A stretch of 64,000 bases of DNA, taken from positions 7,385,501 through 7,449,500 of the forward strand of contig NC_063984.1 of NCBI RefSeq assembly GCF_932276165.1, in the 5' to 3' direction. The DNA comes from Plutella xylostella (lineage: Eukaryota > Arthropoda > Insecta > Lepidoptera > Plutellidae). Positions 1-12,554 of the stretch are shown here, one piece after another (within the stretch, counting starts at the first letter, position 1; every line of letters starts with the position of its first letter). The notes under the pieces were generated by a model. It ran no database searches, was not told the origin of the DNA, and saw only the letters and a program-made list of their open reading frames with translations. Both the position numbers and the translations under genes were made by a program.

Positions 1-3000
1 AATAATCTAAAGAACTGTACAAAACTACAGAATATGCGAGGTATATCTATGAAAATGTTTGTAAACCATCTAATGTGGCATAACACGGTTGTTATTTCAG
101 CCGCAGCTCCTTGTTAGAGCGACGTCTCGACTCACGCCGAGCGGGAGCTCACGACGCAACGCAGGCGGTGGTGATATCACCCCCTCAAGCAATATGTGGG
201 AAACAACTTGAGCAACAGACTATCCAATATCACCCCACTAGAATAATTTTCCACATAAAATTAAGTACCTACATACCTATCTTTTATTATTCTACGCTAA
301 CCTATTATGCCTACTCTGCAAATAAAACACTGCAGGGAGTTTTAATAGTCCCGTAGTAAAAACTTTTAAAACGCTTCATTGAAAATTCTTATATTTCGCA
401 AAATATCAAGCTCGCTGGCCGATTGAATAAAGTAGAGAACGAATAGTCCGCGCTCGGCCATTATCGAGCACTTAGCATACCGGAGTCAGAAATAATGCAA
501 GAAAAAAATACAGAGCAATTACTAGTGTTATTCCGGTAGGAACATTTTTGCGGTAAGTAGGTATTGATAAATCAATTTTCGAACAACGGCGGTCGGTTTA
601 CTTTGAAGTTTGGTGGGAGCCGCTGAGCCGAGGGTCAAAGGTGGAAAGGCTACGAGCAACAGATAAGTGAAAAGTTTCTAAATGGAAAGATTCCTCGCAC
701 CGCACCGAGCCAAAATAAACAGCCTCTATGTAACGCCGCTCTCTAACAATGTAGCTTCCGGCTACCAACATTTACGTACTACCTATTTATATACAGGAAG
801 ATGCCAAAACGGTATGAGACACTCTGTATCCTTACAATGACATAAATAACAAAAACAATTAAAAACACACATTGTTTGTATCTTACATTATTGTACTAAT
901 TACCTTATTAGTATTTCAGTTTGTATTTCACGTTCGGGAGATAGATTATATTTACCTGTAAACAGAGAAAAAACGCATAAGTAAACACATAAACGTTGGC
1001 TGCACATTTATGCGCAAACCGCCTGTTAACCATAGACATAAGTTGATACAACTGTCAAACTCCAAACTAAACGTATTATGAATTTGACAGTTCTAATCGG
1101 TTGATTAACTCTTATGAACATTTATTAACTGTAACATGTTTTCCTGCGTAGTTTGTAAAGAAATTGATTTATTCTGAACGTTAAGAGGAAAGTTTCTGCT
1201 AAAGTGAGCGGAATTGCTATTAAACTACAATTGGATAAAATTATAGGCAAAAGATATTGAACATTAGGGATGTCGTTGCGTCTTTTCGTAATTCTAAAGG
1301 ACGTGATATAAGTTTTTATCGCAGAATGTGAGTAAAAATGTACTGAACGTAAAAAGATTTGCAATATAAGAGTAAATTTTAAATTAAGTAATGTAGGTAA
1401 CTTATCTGTCCATTGAAAAATATCCCATAAATATAAAGATATATTTTACCTTAATCGGTCCTGGTAATTAATTGTACCTACTAAGTACTAATACAATCAC
1501 ATCTATCTATGGGCAACTGTTAGATGAGTGGGATGTCCAGGACTTTCCGATATTCAAATCAAATCCAATATTTATTGCCATCAAGTGTGTACATTATTCA
1601 TTGGGTTCAAGATATAAACCAAACAAACATTGGACATTCGGCGCCCGATTACAATTTTTAATGCCTATCTGTATTCATTGGGCTTACATTTATGAATACT
1701 TCATGCAGCTATGTACTTATGGTACCCCGCATGGGAAGCACTTAATGTGTGACCAACAATAAATACAATAAATGTACCTATTGAAAGCGTCCAGTGATAC
1801 AGTTATGCATAATATTATAAAAGAATCCAATAATTTTCAATGTCCAAGTAAGTTTGCTTTGGTTATTTCTCATTTTTGTGCAGAAAGTTAAATTGTAAAA
1901 ATAATTTCAACCATTTATCTCGTTTACATTGAAAACTATTTGGACCGTACTGAAGCAAAATTAGGGGAGTTCCAAGTTGGGAATTAATTTCCCCTGGTAA
2001 TTTATGATTATGCAAAAAGAAGCATATTTCTTCGCACTCTTCACAAGATTCTTGCGAGATATCGTTTCTCCTCTTTCCTCGTAATAGGATTAAATTTTTA
2101 CTAATGAAACAGAAAATGAAAATTTCTTCAGCAGAAACGGAGCTTGCTAAATAACTTTCTGCCATTTGTCTTGGTAACGAAGGAACCTTTTTATGCTACA
2201 TTATGAGTAAACGCCATGTTTTACACAAGTTCCCAGAAAAAAGTTGTTCAAAGACTTTTATAATAATATAAAATGCTGTTTAAAATACATATTATAAATT
2301 GTCCAAAAGTACTCTCTAAGATGTTCCAGAAAAAAAATATTTCGCAAGGTAGATTTTTGATATAATTTGTAAAAGAAGTCTTATAAACAAAGCTAATCGA
2401 AAAGTTTTACGATCTTTTTAGGATTCAAGATCGGTATTGTTCGAGAAAAAACCATTCCTCTGATAAATATGAGCCTCGTCTATGTTGGTAATCTATCTAG
2501 TGTTTTGTTAAACCACGACTTCCAAGCAAGATGAAGATCGCAGTATTGAAAGCAACTTCTTGACCAACAGAACTAAAAAAACAATTATTTTGTACTGTTT
2601 GGCAATGAAAAAGCAGCAACAGTAAATGGCAGGTGGTATTTTTTCATTACCCGTGACTGTTTAAGAAGATTTATAATATAAAGTATCGCTACACAATGTG
2701 TAACACGAACAGGCGTATGTAAGAGTCGGAAACCACACAAATCTGTTCTTAGGAAACTTACATCAACGCTTTAGCATTTAGAAGATTCAACATTATGCAG
2801 TTTTTAGATTATATACTTAAGTACTAGCATTATATATGATTTATTATTGCACTTTACTCCTGCTGTCGCAGAGCTAAAATGTTATAAAATATCAACAAGA
2901 GTGTTGAAAACATCTCACCACAAGAAAACGTATTAACTGCAGCATGCCAGTGGAACAAAGTGCCAATTTTAAAATACGTTGACTTTTCTAGAGCATTCCA

Positions 3001-5518
3001 CGAGTTTCGCGAGACACGTTCGCTTACAACTTACATACATGAACTTTTGTGAGAGCGAAATAGGAAACACACACAGAAATACTTACTACGTTGAAATAAT
3101 GACTCGAATTGACACCCTACTAGCTATATCCCGCGAGCCTAGCTTGTTTACCACACGTTGTAATAAAAACATAGTAGGTCATTATAAACATGGACTATAT
3201 GTTGCGATGAGAAATTAAAAAGAAATTATACTTAATACTTACTAAAAGTTTTCAAACTGTGAAGCAGAACTTGTAAGTGTGGAATGCAGCACTGTCATTG
3301 ACCAGGACTATGTATATGTGTATAGTATAAAACACACACGACATAAAAGTAATGCAACCAAAACCGATTTTTCACCTTTATCTGAAAAGTATAATCTATT
3401 TGTTACGAAAAAGGAACGAAATTGAAAACTCACCCATCATGGGAATACGAGCGTTAAAATACAAATCTCTCGAGTACCTCACAATCTAACTCGATCCTTC
3501 TAAATTATTACCGCTTTTTTACGTTTCAGTCCACCACGTAGGTAATAAACGGAATAGATTATATAAATCATACGACAGAAATATTACATAAAACTCCAAA
3601 CAAAACACATGAAACGAGGCCGAGAGCAGAGTAAATACGCAGCGGACGGCCGTGTATAAAAGCTATCACATTTTGCAGCAGCCTATACAAATACTATTGC
3701 CGTAAACCATTATAATTATATATGTGAGTACTTACACTTTATTAAAACTATGATATAATTCACTTTTGTTGTGTAGATATTTAATATGAAAAATGTATTG
3801 CAATCACATTCGAGATTGGCTTCTTTAATGCGTCTACAGTAAGTACTAAACTTGAGATCTGGTTATGGCATCACAGCAAGCTAAGAGTAAGAATATCAAA
3901 ATGCATAATAATACCAAAGGCGATGTTAGCCAACTTGTGCATATTCCAAATTAGAATTGTTTTTTTTTACCCAACTCCGTATTTAAACCGATCAATCACT
4001 GGACTGGCGATCTGAGTTAAATGTGCGTGGGACGAACGGCTAGCTAATCATTCGTATGAGAAAGAGATATTTCACATTTAAAAGTAGCAAGATATTATTT
4101 ATTCGATAAACAGATATACCTAGATAGACGGCAGATAAAAAAGATCTGGCGCACAAACTTTGTTCATTCCAGCGAAATTAATTAGCGAAGGATTCAAAGA
4201 AAACTTCCATGAAATTTGTAAAGTCCTTACGCACAAAAAGGTTCCTATTGAGATTATTCAATTAGCTGTCTCCTTTGTGTTAAAGATCAACCATTTAGTA
4301 AGCGTAACTCAATACTACGCGAGCATAACTCACGTTGGCTTTGTTTCTCGTGAACACAGTAGCTGCAGCGCGGACTGGCTGCGAGTCGCGAGGTGAAGGA
4401 TGCAGTGCTTCACAAAATGGCATCGTATTCGTTGGAGATATTGACTCTGCAGTGAATAATAAAAGACCGCTCTGCCACTATTGTCCAAGTATTATTCGAA
4501 CACATTTCAAACCTTTATCTATTGACATTTGATTTCAAGAGATTCTCGAATTATTTTTGAAAAGCAAGTACGCTTTGTGAATAGTTTGAGTCACAAACGT
4601 GCGCGCTGTAGCTCAACGGAACGGTTTCACGGCTCTCGCGTCGCGCTAGGCAGCTAGGGCAGCAAGTTTAACTGCAATTAAAGTTGTAATGGAAACACGG
4701 GGTCAGATGCGTGCGGTGCAAGCCACGGGGCCGCCTACACGTCGGCACATGTCACTAATGATTCCAGCTTCCTGAATAAAACGTTTCAGTACCGGTGTAT
4801 TGCCGCTGACGTCGCTTAATCACAATGACAAATGTACACGGAAAAGGAAAAGCAATTTAACTAGCTGGTTCAACGTCACTCAAAAACAAAGCTCAGTAAT
4901 CAAGTTTTAAGTAAACCTATTTGTATAAGCGAGTGTGGCTAACTAGCGGTTATTGCAAGTATGCGTCCACCAACTTGATGGATTCTGAAAAGTTTCACTT
5001 TGATACTGCCCCGTGCTATAATGGAGAGGCAAAGTGAGTTGGTCACTATACTGCCGTGTTTAAGTAAGTACTAACGAGTTTATTGAGTTGGTTGGCAGCC
5101 GCAGTCGAGATGGGTGAATATTTGAAAACGAGTGTTTTTGCCTCATTTATCTGGCATTTTTCAAAATTGAACTCTAGCCCTTTTGCTGTAAACTCGTGCT
5201 TAGGGGAATCGAAGATTACCTATATAATGTGATTTGCCTCATGTTTTGACGAGTAGTTTGTGAGATACGGTAAGTGAATTAATGAGCCTGCCAAACGAAT
5301 GAGGAATAAGCCAGAACAATGAGAACATGCAGACATATAAATTAGGCTCGGCCAGATCAATTATAAATTATTCATTACCTCGTAATAAATAAAGTCTAAT
5401 TCAAAAAATGTTTATTCAATCAAGTTAAGTAAAAAATGTGTTTAAACATAAAATCAAATACAGATCTTCTAACATTATTTTAAACACAACCAGCATTTTT
5501 TTAAATAAATCAGTCAGT
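1..5518. other. No recognisable gene; AT-rich intergenic or intronic DNA
   Basis: Open frames reach at most about 100 codons (for example 1863-2165 minus and 1472-1762 plus). They carry no domain, signal peptide or repeat that I recognise. No RNA gene or intact transposon terminus was seen. Confidence 0.6.
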
Positions 5519-5566
5519 ACAACAACCATACCCACCTACATCTATGTAGGTGGGTATGGTTGTTGT
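5519..5566. repeat. Perfect 22-bp inverted repeat with 4-nt loop
   Basis: Arms 5519-5540 and 5545-5566 are perfect reverse complements separated by TCTA. The core of the arm is ACCATACCCACCTACA. A transcript from either strand would fold into an uninterrupted hairpin, shorter than a typical pre-miRNA. It could be a relic of a palindromic element end. Confidence 0.9.
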
Positions 5567-5722
5567 CTCCTGCCAATCTCACAAACCCTCTGCTCCGCGA
5601 TACGACGGCTAATTAAATACTAAATTGGAATGTCGGATTATGACGAGGTTGGCGTAATTATAAAATAAGCTGTTTTGTAAATTATAAAATAATATTTTCT
5701 CATTTACCTGCCAATAATTTAT

Positions 5723-5726
5723 AATG

Positions 5727-5790
<64 letters not shown>

Positions 5791-5797
5791 CATTACG
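5723..5797. repeat. (TA)n microsatellite flanked by inverted arms
   Basis: About 28 TA units run from 5731 to 5786. They are bounded by AATGTATTTA on the left and its complement TAAATACATT on the right, so the whole tract is a single palindrome. Confidence 0.95.
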
Positions 5798-5804
5798 GAA
5801 TAAA

Positions 5805-5838
5805 ACAGAAAAAAACCTTTAAGGAGAAGCGAAGCTCA
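5805..5838 (-). repeat. Fragment of a lepidopteran dispersed repeat (GAGCTTCGCTTC type)
   Basis: The minus strand reads GAGCTTCGCTTCTCCTTAAA, the same core as the longer copy near 40.5 kb. Only this short core is recognisable. Confidence 0.4.
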
Positions 5839-8800
5839 CGAACAACATAGCCAACAAAAGATATAACCGATGATCTTAATATTTATCATTCACGAAACAA
5901 ACTATTCAATTATTTCTTAATTCAATGTGCTTGAAGTATTTTTACAAACAATAGTTTTTAGTGTAAGAACTAAGTGTGCTTGAATATAATGAGACGTTAT
6001 TGCATTACATTTAAACGAGTCACATTGTAAGACGGGAAAAGTTATTAAATTCTCCTAAGAGGAGAGGCGGCTTTGCCGGGCTTTTCAAATGAATCTAAAA
6101 GATGTTTTGAATGAGGCCATCTTTTGAAGTCACTTCTCTCTGGTAGTAGTTTAAAATCTAAACTTAAATACTTCATGGCTACATTAATTTGTGTATAGAA
6201 ATAGTTTTGAACATGATGAATGTGTGTTTCATTGTTTTCGTAAAGATTAAACTGCTGAAAAAATCTCCTAACTGGGTCCTACTCACGCCAATGGGAAAGC
6301 TACTTGGGTGTAGGTACTATGGCCATGTATTAAGAAAAGTGCCGCCACTATTAATTTCTACTCTATCTTGCCAGGCTTGTACTAGTAATCTGTCACTTTT
6401 TTAACTGGATGGCTATGTTATTTCTTCTTATCGTATCAGTGACAAGCACAAGAGGTATAAAGAGGGTTTGTCACCATGACTGTCCAGTCAAATTAGCGAT
6501 ATTAGATAGCGATAGTCGCTGTCTGCCTAGGCTGTGCCAGGAGGTATATAACAAATTGTAAAATAAATATATAATATTGTAAATCCATACAAAAGTAAGA
6601 ATACAAAACCTTTTTAATAGATAGTAGAAGTAGTAGCTAGGTATACCTTCTAATACATAACGTCTACATGGGTACCTACCTATCATTGACATGGAAATGT
6701 CTTTTACGTTATTACGAATTCTTGTTGGTTGAGATAAAGCCACCGAGACATTCTATTCACGTCCCGCAGTCACCCGGGGACGTTCCCGGGCTCGGGAACA
6801 CCCGGGCACGGCGCGCCGGGTGATAATTTACTCGAGTGTTGCCACATTTAGACTTCATACATACATAATGCGACACTACCTGCTGATCGACTCCAGCTCG
6901 GAACAAATATTTCCAGTATGGACACGCCGCACTATTCGCAAAATTCGTTAAAATTGCCAGTAGCAAATAAAATTCAATATTTCATGACGAAAAATATGTG
7001 ACGTTATTTGCCACCACGCGATGCAATATTTGAGGCTGAAAAGTTTGTTTTTTTATGTATGAATTTTATTTACCTGCCCTAATCGTTTCCAAAATATATT
7101 ACTTATTCGCCATTTAAGTCGATTTATTTTATATGTGGTCTGATCACGTCAATTATTTTCAGCAAAGGATAACGATATATAATAAGGACAGGTAGACTTT
7201 ACAGTCTGTAGCTATAAACCAAATCAGGGCTTTCATTTTGCAACAGTAGTACTGTAGTAGTACAGTAGCACACTACGACATTTTTTCTTTTTTTAAATCG
7301 CATAGGGCGCACAGCCCACGAATATAATTATTAATTTGTATATGAATTTTACTGATCATAAAGTTATATTTCTCTGACAAAAATATTTCGCTTTTAAAAA
7401 TTGAAGTGCGTGAAGTAAGTTTTGCTGAAATTAGTAATAACATAAATAATTCCCATATAGAGCGAGATGTGTTATTTTTAAGCACGATGATGTTGTAGAA
7501 TATTTAATGGTATCAAACTTAGTATCCGGGTTTATTATTATTTTTCTTTTGTGCCATCGAGCAAGTTTGCTGGCGCCAAAACGGTTAACGGTTTAACGGT
7601 TATCGCATTCATCAAATTTATATTTCATGCGATTTGTTTAAAATATCGTGAAAATTTAATTTTCTTCAAAACATGGCTTCTAAATTCATAATCAAACATA
7701 ATTATTATCCACCACATATATGTAGTGTTTCGTAAAATTAATTATAGTCAGCATGAGTTTATTTCGGCCATGACAAATTACCAAAGTATAGGTAATCATG
7801 TGTTATTATGTATTAAATATGTGTTTTATTTCATTAATATTTACTGTAAAATACGTGTAGAGGTATAATCCCATCTACTTGGGTGCAAATGGTTTTACAT
7901 GTCATCAACTGTAAACAAAACATTGAATTCCGATTCTAAATTAACTTTTAATTACATAGTACTTAACGAAAACATTCCAGTAAATATATCATTAAAGTTT
8001 AATCGACTGTAACGTTTGATGAATCGCTAGTGGTCAAGCAATCACAACATAAAGTATTTATTTTCAGCCGCGAGAATCGTTATTTCCGATAGATGTATAA
8101 CGATTTAAGCTTTTTCCAATGAACGTCCATTATTTTTTATCACGGCCGCCATTACGCCCACTTTTTTAAGGCTCTGGTGATGGCCGACTCCTTCCCTCTG
8201 CTAATAAGTACCTTTGAAGTATAATAATATAATAACCTTATAGAATGACTTATTAACTTGGAAATACCGGGAAAAATATAGCATTTCAAGAAAACTTTGT
8301 AAAAATGGTTTCAGTTGCATCGTATAGAAATCGAATAAATATTAATCACAATGTTTCTGTTCAAATAAATAGTGATTTGTACAGTTATTTATTAACTTTT
8401 TTTTATAAAGCATTTTACGTTTATCTAGACCTTGCCGCTACGTTACATATACACTGCTTCATATCACTAACTTATAAAACAAAAAGTCCTGCTCGAAACG
8501 GGATTCGCAAAAACAAAAAAGCGAATCCGATTTACAGCTCTGTGTACATAGACAAGGAGTTTCAGCAGGAGTCGAACAAAGCATAGCCCGTAACTTCCGC
8601 AAATAAACCAGTTTCATCGGAAATGGATAAACGTCGGTTACTCGTAAAATACAGCCGAGCGTCCTTTTCGATCCATCTTTATAAATTTGGACTGTCGATG
8701 TCGCCTCGATCCCCGGCGACGCCAGTAATTGCAATCAGCTGCTGCGCTCTGCCGTGGCGCCACCGTCGCCGCCACGCGGTAACAAGGTTCCATCTAGCGC

Positions 8801-9539
8801 CCCTTTCGATCACTGAATGATGAACTTTGAGCGCTATCGGGATATTTTTGTTTAGATGATTCAGAATTCCGAATACAAAAAAAAACTGTAGGAAGATTCT
8901 GGAATGCTTTAAATATCTGCAATGAAATGCGCTATTGTCAGCAGGGTCGTTTATGTTTATCCGACTGTCTAACAATAAAAATCATCACTAAGCCCGGCAA
9001 ATAGTTAAACACTGTTGTTACTGTAACACTCATAACACTCAGAAAATTCTCATTTCCTACATACTCGTAGCAACAGCATTGAGTTCGAGTTACGCGATTT
9101 GAGCGATCGACCTCGTCCTCGCCAATTAGGGGCCCATCGAATAGACGTGAAACATCTCGTAGCTTTGATCATAACTGTATTACACCGTTCTCTAGTTCTT
9201 CCACCTGAATACCCTCGGTTCCGACTTAGCAACGCATATTGGAGCGAGTTCTTTTGTTACACAATAGTATTGAATAGATAGGCGTGAAAATAGGCTCATA
9301 TACACATGTGAGTTATATACGTGCCTAATATTTCCCATTGAAATTCGTGATATTATGAATAAATTGTGATTAATATTGTTCATCATGAGTTAAATAAGGA
9401 GCTGCTGTACGTTGTCAAACTGCAAGTGGTTGTCAGTACGTCTAGTATAGGTTGTTGATAGTTGACACAACGTTTATAGTTTCAGTTTTCTTCCATACAT
9501 TTACAAGCAGCGCCTCTAGCGGAAACTATCATAAACTAA
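5839..9539. other. No recognisable gene
   Basis: Several overlapping frames of 60-98 codons near 8305-8975 lie on both strands across a modestly GC-rich patch. None resembles a known family, and the frames mutually shadow each other. GC-rich palindromic text at about 6770-6830 contains CCCGGG repeats but forms no clear element. Confidence 0.55.
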
Positions 9540-9895
9540 AATTGGTAGTATGAGTTATTTCAAATCGTAGTTTTAAAAAACGAAATAAGTTTACGTGTAA
9601 ATTATAGCTTTTTGGTAGTACGAGTTACATGTTTGACAGATCTTAGGTAGTCAGCTTCAACGAATTCGAAAACTTTCATAGTTGTTGCTCTCACTGAAAA
9701 TTTGTAGGTGAGAAGCGTTTTTGTTGTTGGTTAGGATCTAGTTAGAATTTAATTTGTGACTATCAGCGATCATATTTTGCGTGGCGAATGGCTGCAGAGG
9801 CAGAGGAAACCCTATTAACCACTAGGAACTAACACAAACTTAAGAATGCGGAGTAATGATGGCAGGAATAGTGCTTGTTATTAGAGATAGTTTAT

Positions 9896-10023
9896 ATTGG
9901 TTCAGTGACTGGACCCAGTAGAGTACTATGTTGGTACTGATCCTGCTTGGACGCTATTTTCAACCAAGTCCAATGCGACTGTGTCGTGAAATCTGCCTTA
10001 CTGCGTCCAGGCACTGAACCAAT
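9896..10023. mobile_element. MITE with ~24-bp imperfect terminal inverted repeats
   Basis: The left end ATTGGTTCAGTGACTGGACC is matched by the complement of the right end, ATTGGTTCAGTGCCTGGACG. Length is 128 bp, with no coding capacity. The flanks TTTAT and GTATA do not give an unambiguous target-site duplication. Confidence 0.75.
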
Positions 10024-10037
10024 GTATATCACCATTA

Positions 10038-10212
10038 GGGTGCTTACATAGAGATACTGGTTACCTGTATCTACCCGTACCGGTAACCTGCTGTTTATCT
10101 TTCAGCGAGTGCGCTAGAGCATTTCACGGTTTTAAATTTCTCAGTGAGCGATACCTAATCAAGTTACCGGTACGGGTAGATACAGGGAACCCGATTCTTT
10201 ACGTAAGCACCC
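10038..10212. mobile_element. PIF/Harbinger-like MITE with TTA target-site duplication
   Basis: TTA at 10035-10037 and 10213-10215 flanks a 175-bp element. Its ends GGGTGCTTAC and GTAAGCACCC are inverted repeats. Inside, a second inverted block (GTATCTACCCGTACCGGTAA and its complement) gives almost the whole element a foldback shape. A 3-bp TTA duplication is characteristic of PIF/Harbinger elements. Confidence 0.85.
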
Positions 10213-10413
10213 TTAGAAATGAAAAATAAATGTTTAAAAATAATCATTTATTACTTATATAGTTATCCATTACATAAATGGCCTAAATCCCCACGAGAGG
10301 ACGATAGCGTCGCGGCGTTGACTGCCTCGGACGAATCACGCGTCGACGGGTTGTCCTAGGACTCTGCCTTGGTCTCAGTGGGGCAACAAGTATTGGGCTT
10401 CTTCCGACGACAG

Positions 10414-10453
10414 GGCATCTTGGGCTTCGTCGTTGGACGAAGCCCAAGATGCC
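10414..10453. repeat. Perfect 18-bp inverted repeat with 4-nt loop
   Basis: GGCATCTTGGGCTTCGTC (10414-10431), loop GTTG, then its exact complement (10436-10453). Partial relatives TTGGGCTTC (about 10394) and GTCTTGGGCT (about 10468) lie beside it. Confidence 0.9.
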
Positions 10454-10864
10454 AGATGCCCCAGAGCGTCTTGGGCTCCCCACTTGTGCAGAATAGGTCG
10501 TAGGAGATTCTACACCATGTACGGACATTTATTTATGGCAGTTAACCTGCCGTGGGGTCCATCGGCAGGCTTGTTTAGGTCCCCATTCCTGTAAATAGTA
10601 CGAATAGATTAGGTCTAGTAAAATATTATTTATTCCTACAATTTTACCTTAAGTTATCGTAAACATAATAAGTATATAGGTTGGTAGGTACTTACCTTTC
10701 CATAAAATCTACAATTAGGTACTTCGAATTGCGATGCACTTGTGAGGATCATTCTTAATTTTATAATATTTATAAATAAAAGCTTGTAAACCAAATTTCA
10801 GTTTGTTTTTGTTAGAGTCATTGACATTGATTGATATATTTTGGTTAGAGTCATTGACATATAA

Positions 10865-10892
10865 TCAAGGACTTTGTATATACAAAGTCCTT
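10865..10892. repeat. 28-bp perfect palindrome
   Basis: Centred on TATA, with arms CAAGGACTTTGTA and its complement. It is preceded by a direct repeat of TTAGAGTCATTGACAT (about 10813 and 10845). Confidence 0.85.
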
Positions 10893-11062
10893 GCATATAA
10901 TATACGAAAATCAAGACGCCAAAATGACATGTGTGTTTGCCCTTTCTTTTTACAAGCGCTAGAAAGAGGTAAAGTATCTAGAGTGAAGTTCACACAATCG
11001 AGTTGTAGCATAAACGATATCGCATGAACTATAATAAAAAAATGTAACTCATACTACCAATT

Positions 11063-12476
11063 AACTTGGAAACTAATAGTTTGGCGTGCTTACGATTTCT
11101 ATCAACGTTGACATATATTGCAAGCCCGTACTAGACGCTCAGTAGCTAGTAGCTGCACAGTGTGACGTCACTCGCTACGACACGACGTGACGTCAGCATA
11201 CTCTAGGGTCCTCCTTGATCTACGTACATCTGTCACCACTGCGACGTTCAATTTGCCTGTCAAATATTCAACTCCAAGTATTACGATTAAGCTGATTAAA
11301 CAGTTAATATACCCTCTCATGTTTCACCAGACATTAATAATTCTACTTAGTAAACTGTACTACGTGGAAACTGATTGAATGGTATATAATAACTCTATGT
11401 TAATGCTAGCAAAATATAATTGACAACATTTCAAAATTTTATACAGTTGAAATTCGAAAACCATTTAGAGATATGGCTCTAATATTCACAAAAAAAAATG
11501 TTTCCGATTTTTCTTTTGATTTATTTCAGAGAAAAACATAAAAATCTAAATTATCATTCGTGACACCACGATGTGGCATAATAATTAAACGGGCTTTTAC
11601 TTCTAAAACATAAACAACAAAAAAACATGTTATGTCACTTTGACAATGACAATGACAAACATCACTCAAATGTCAGTCACTTTTATATGTCCTTGTCAAT
11701 GACGGAAGTACGTGATTGGTCCTTGCCACAAAATAAAGTTGAAGTTGAAGCTGATTGGTCCTTGTTCATGTCAAGTTAATGTCATCCAACTTTTTTTTTT
11801 TAGGTTAGGCAGGCAACGAAAATATTTTTATCCCAAGCCTCGACGTGACGTCACTCATACTAAAAATATTTTGAACTTTGAAATCAAAAAAATATATTAA
11901 AACATAGAAATATTAAGAAATAAAAAAATACGGGTCATCTAAATTTGTGATATCTCGTCGAAAATAAAATAAAATCGGTGAGCATTTTATTTGAAATGTT
12001 GTCAATTGTAAGTAGTTCTTCGAAACGATGAAAAATAAAAGTCACTATTAAAAATAAGTCTGCTGGCGGGATCCCGAGAACTTTTTCAATTTTTTTTTGA
12101 GTACAAACTCACTTTGTATAAACTACACACACATAATAGTTATATTTTTTTACTACACACTTTGATCGCTAAATTTACAGCACTAAGCTCCTCATTTAGC
12201 GTTGAAGCCATCTCATAGTTGGCGGGTCTCGGCGAGTCACATCACATCAATAACTCAGGTCTTAATCTAGGCTCAGATCTGGCAGCAGATGCTGAGGCCT
12301 GGGCCGCCGTCGCCGCCGGCCGGCGCTTCAACACACGACGGGTCACACGCCCGGGGGACTTATTGACTACGAGTATTATTATCTTTCATCGCAATTTATA
12401 TCTTCGTACAGTCTGTGAAAGGTATAAGATCAACTAGGAATAATAGTTTTATAAAAAATATACAATACACTTTATA
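11063..12476. other. No gene; three TGACGTCA palindromes and short direct repeats
   Basis: TGACGTCA (CRE/ATF consensus) occurs at 11163-11170, 11188-11195 and 11846-11853; the last two sit in the shared context CGACGTGACGTCA. TGATTGGTCCTTG is directly repeated at about 11713 and 11752, and ACAATGACAATGAC lies near 11642. There is no convincing coding frame. Confidence 0.5.
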
Positions 12477-12533
12477 CAGGATGTCCCAAAAGTCAACGTC
12501 ATCCCTTAAAGGGCTGATAGGTCAGCTCATGAG
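12477..12533 (+). mobile_element. CAGGGTG-type mariner MITE end fragment
   Basis: TACAGGATGTCCCAAAAGTC and the following ~40 bp repeat the sequence at 12932-12988 almost exactly, then stop abruptly before a CT-rich stretch. It is a solo end of the same element family. Confidence 0.7.
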
Positions 12534-12554
12534 TGTGTCTCTCTGTCTCTGTCA

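Larger units (their letters stand above)
9540..11062. mobile_element. 1.5-kb unit bounded by an 18-bp perfect inverted repeat, with nested MITEs
   Basis: AATTGGTAGTATGAGTTA occurs at 9540-9557 and its exact complement at 11045-11062. A near copy of part of it (TTGGTAGTACGAGTTACATG) lies at about 9613. Inside sit two MITEs (9896-10023 and 10038-10212), a hairpin (10414-10453) and a palindrome (10865-10892), but no transposase. This could be a non-autonomous DNA transposon into which others inserted, or a chance pairing of two copies of a repeat end. Target-site duplication not established. Confidence 0.45.
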
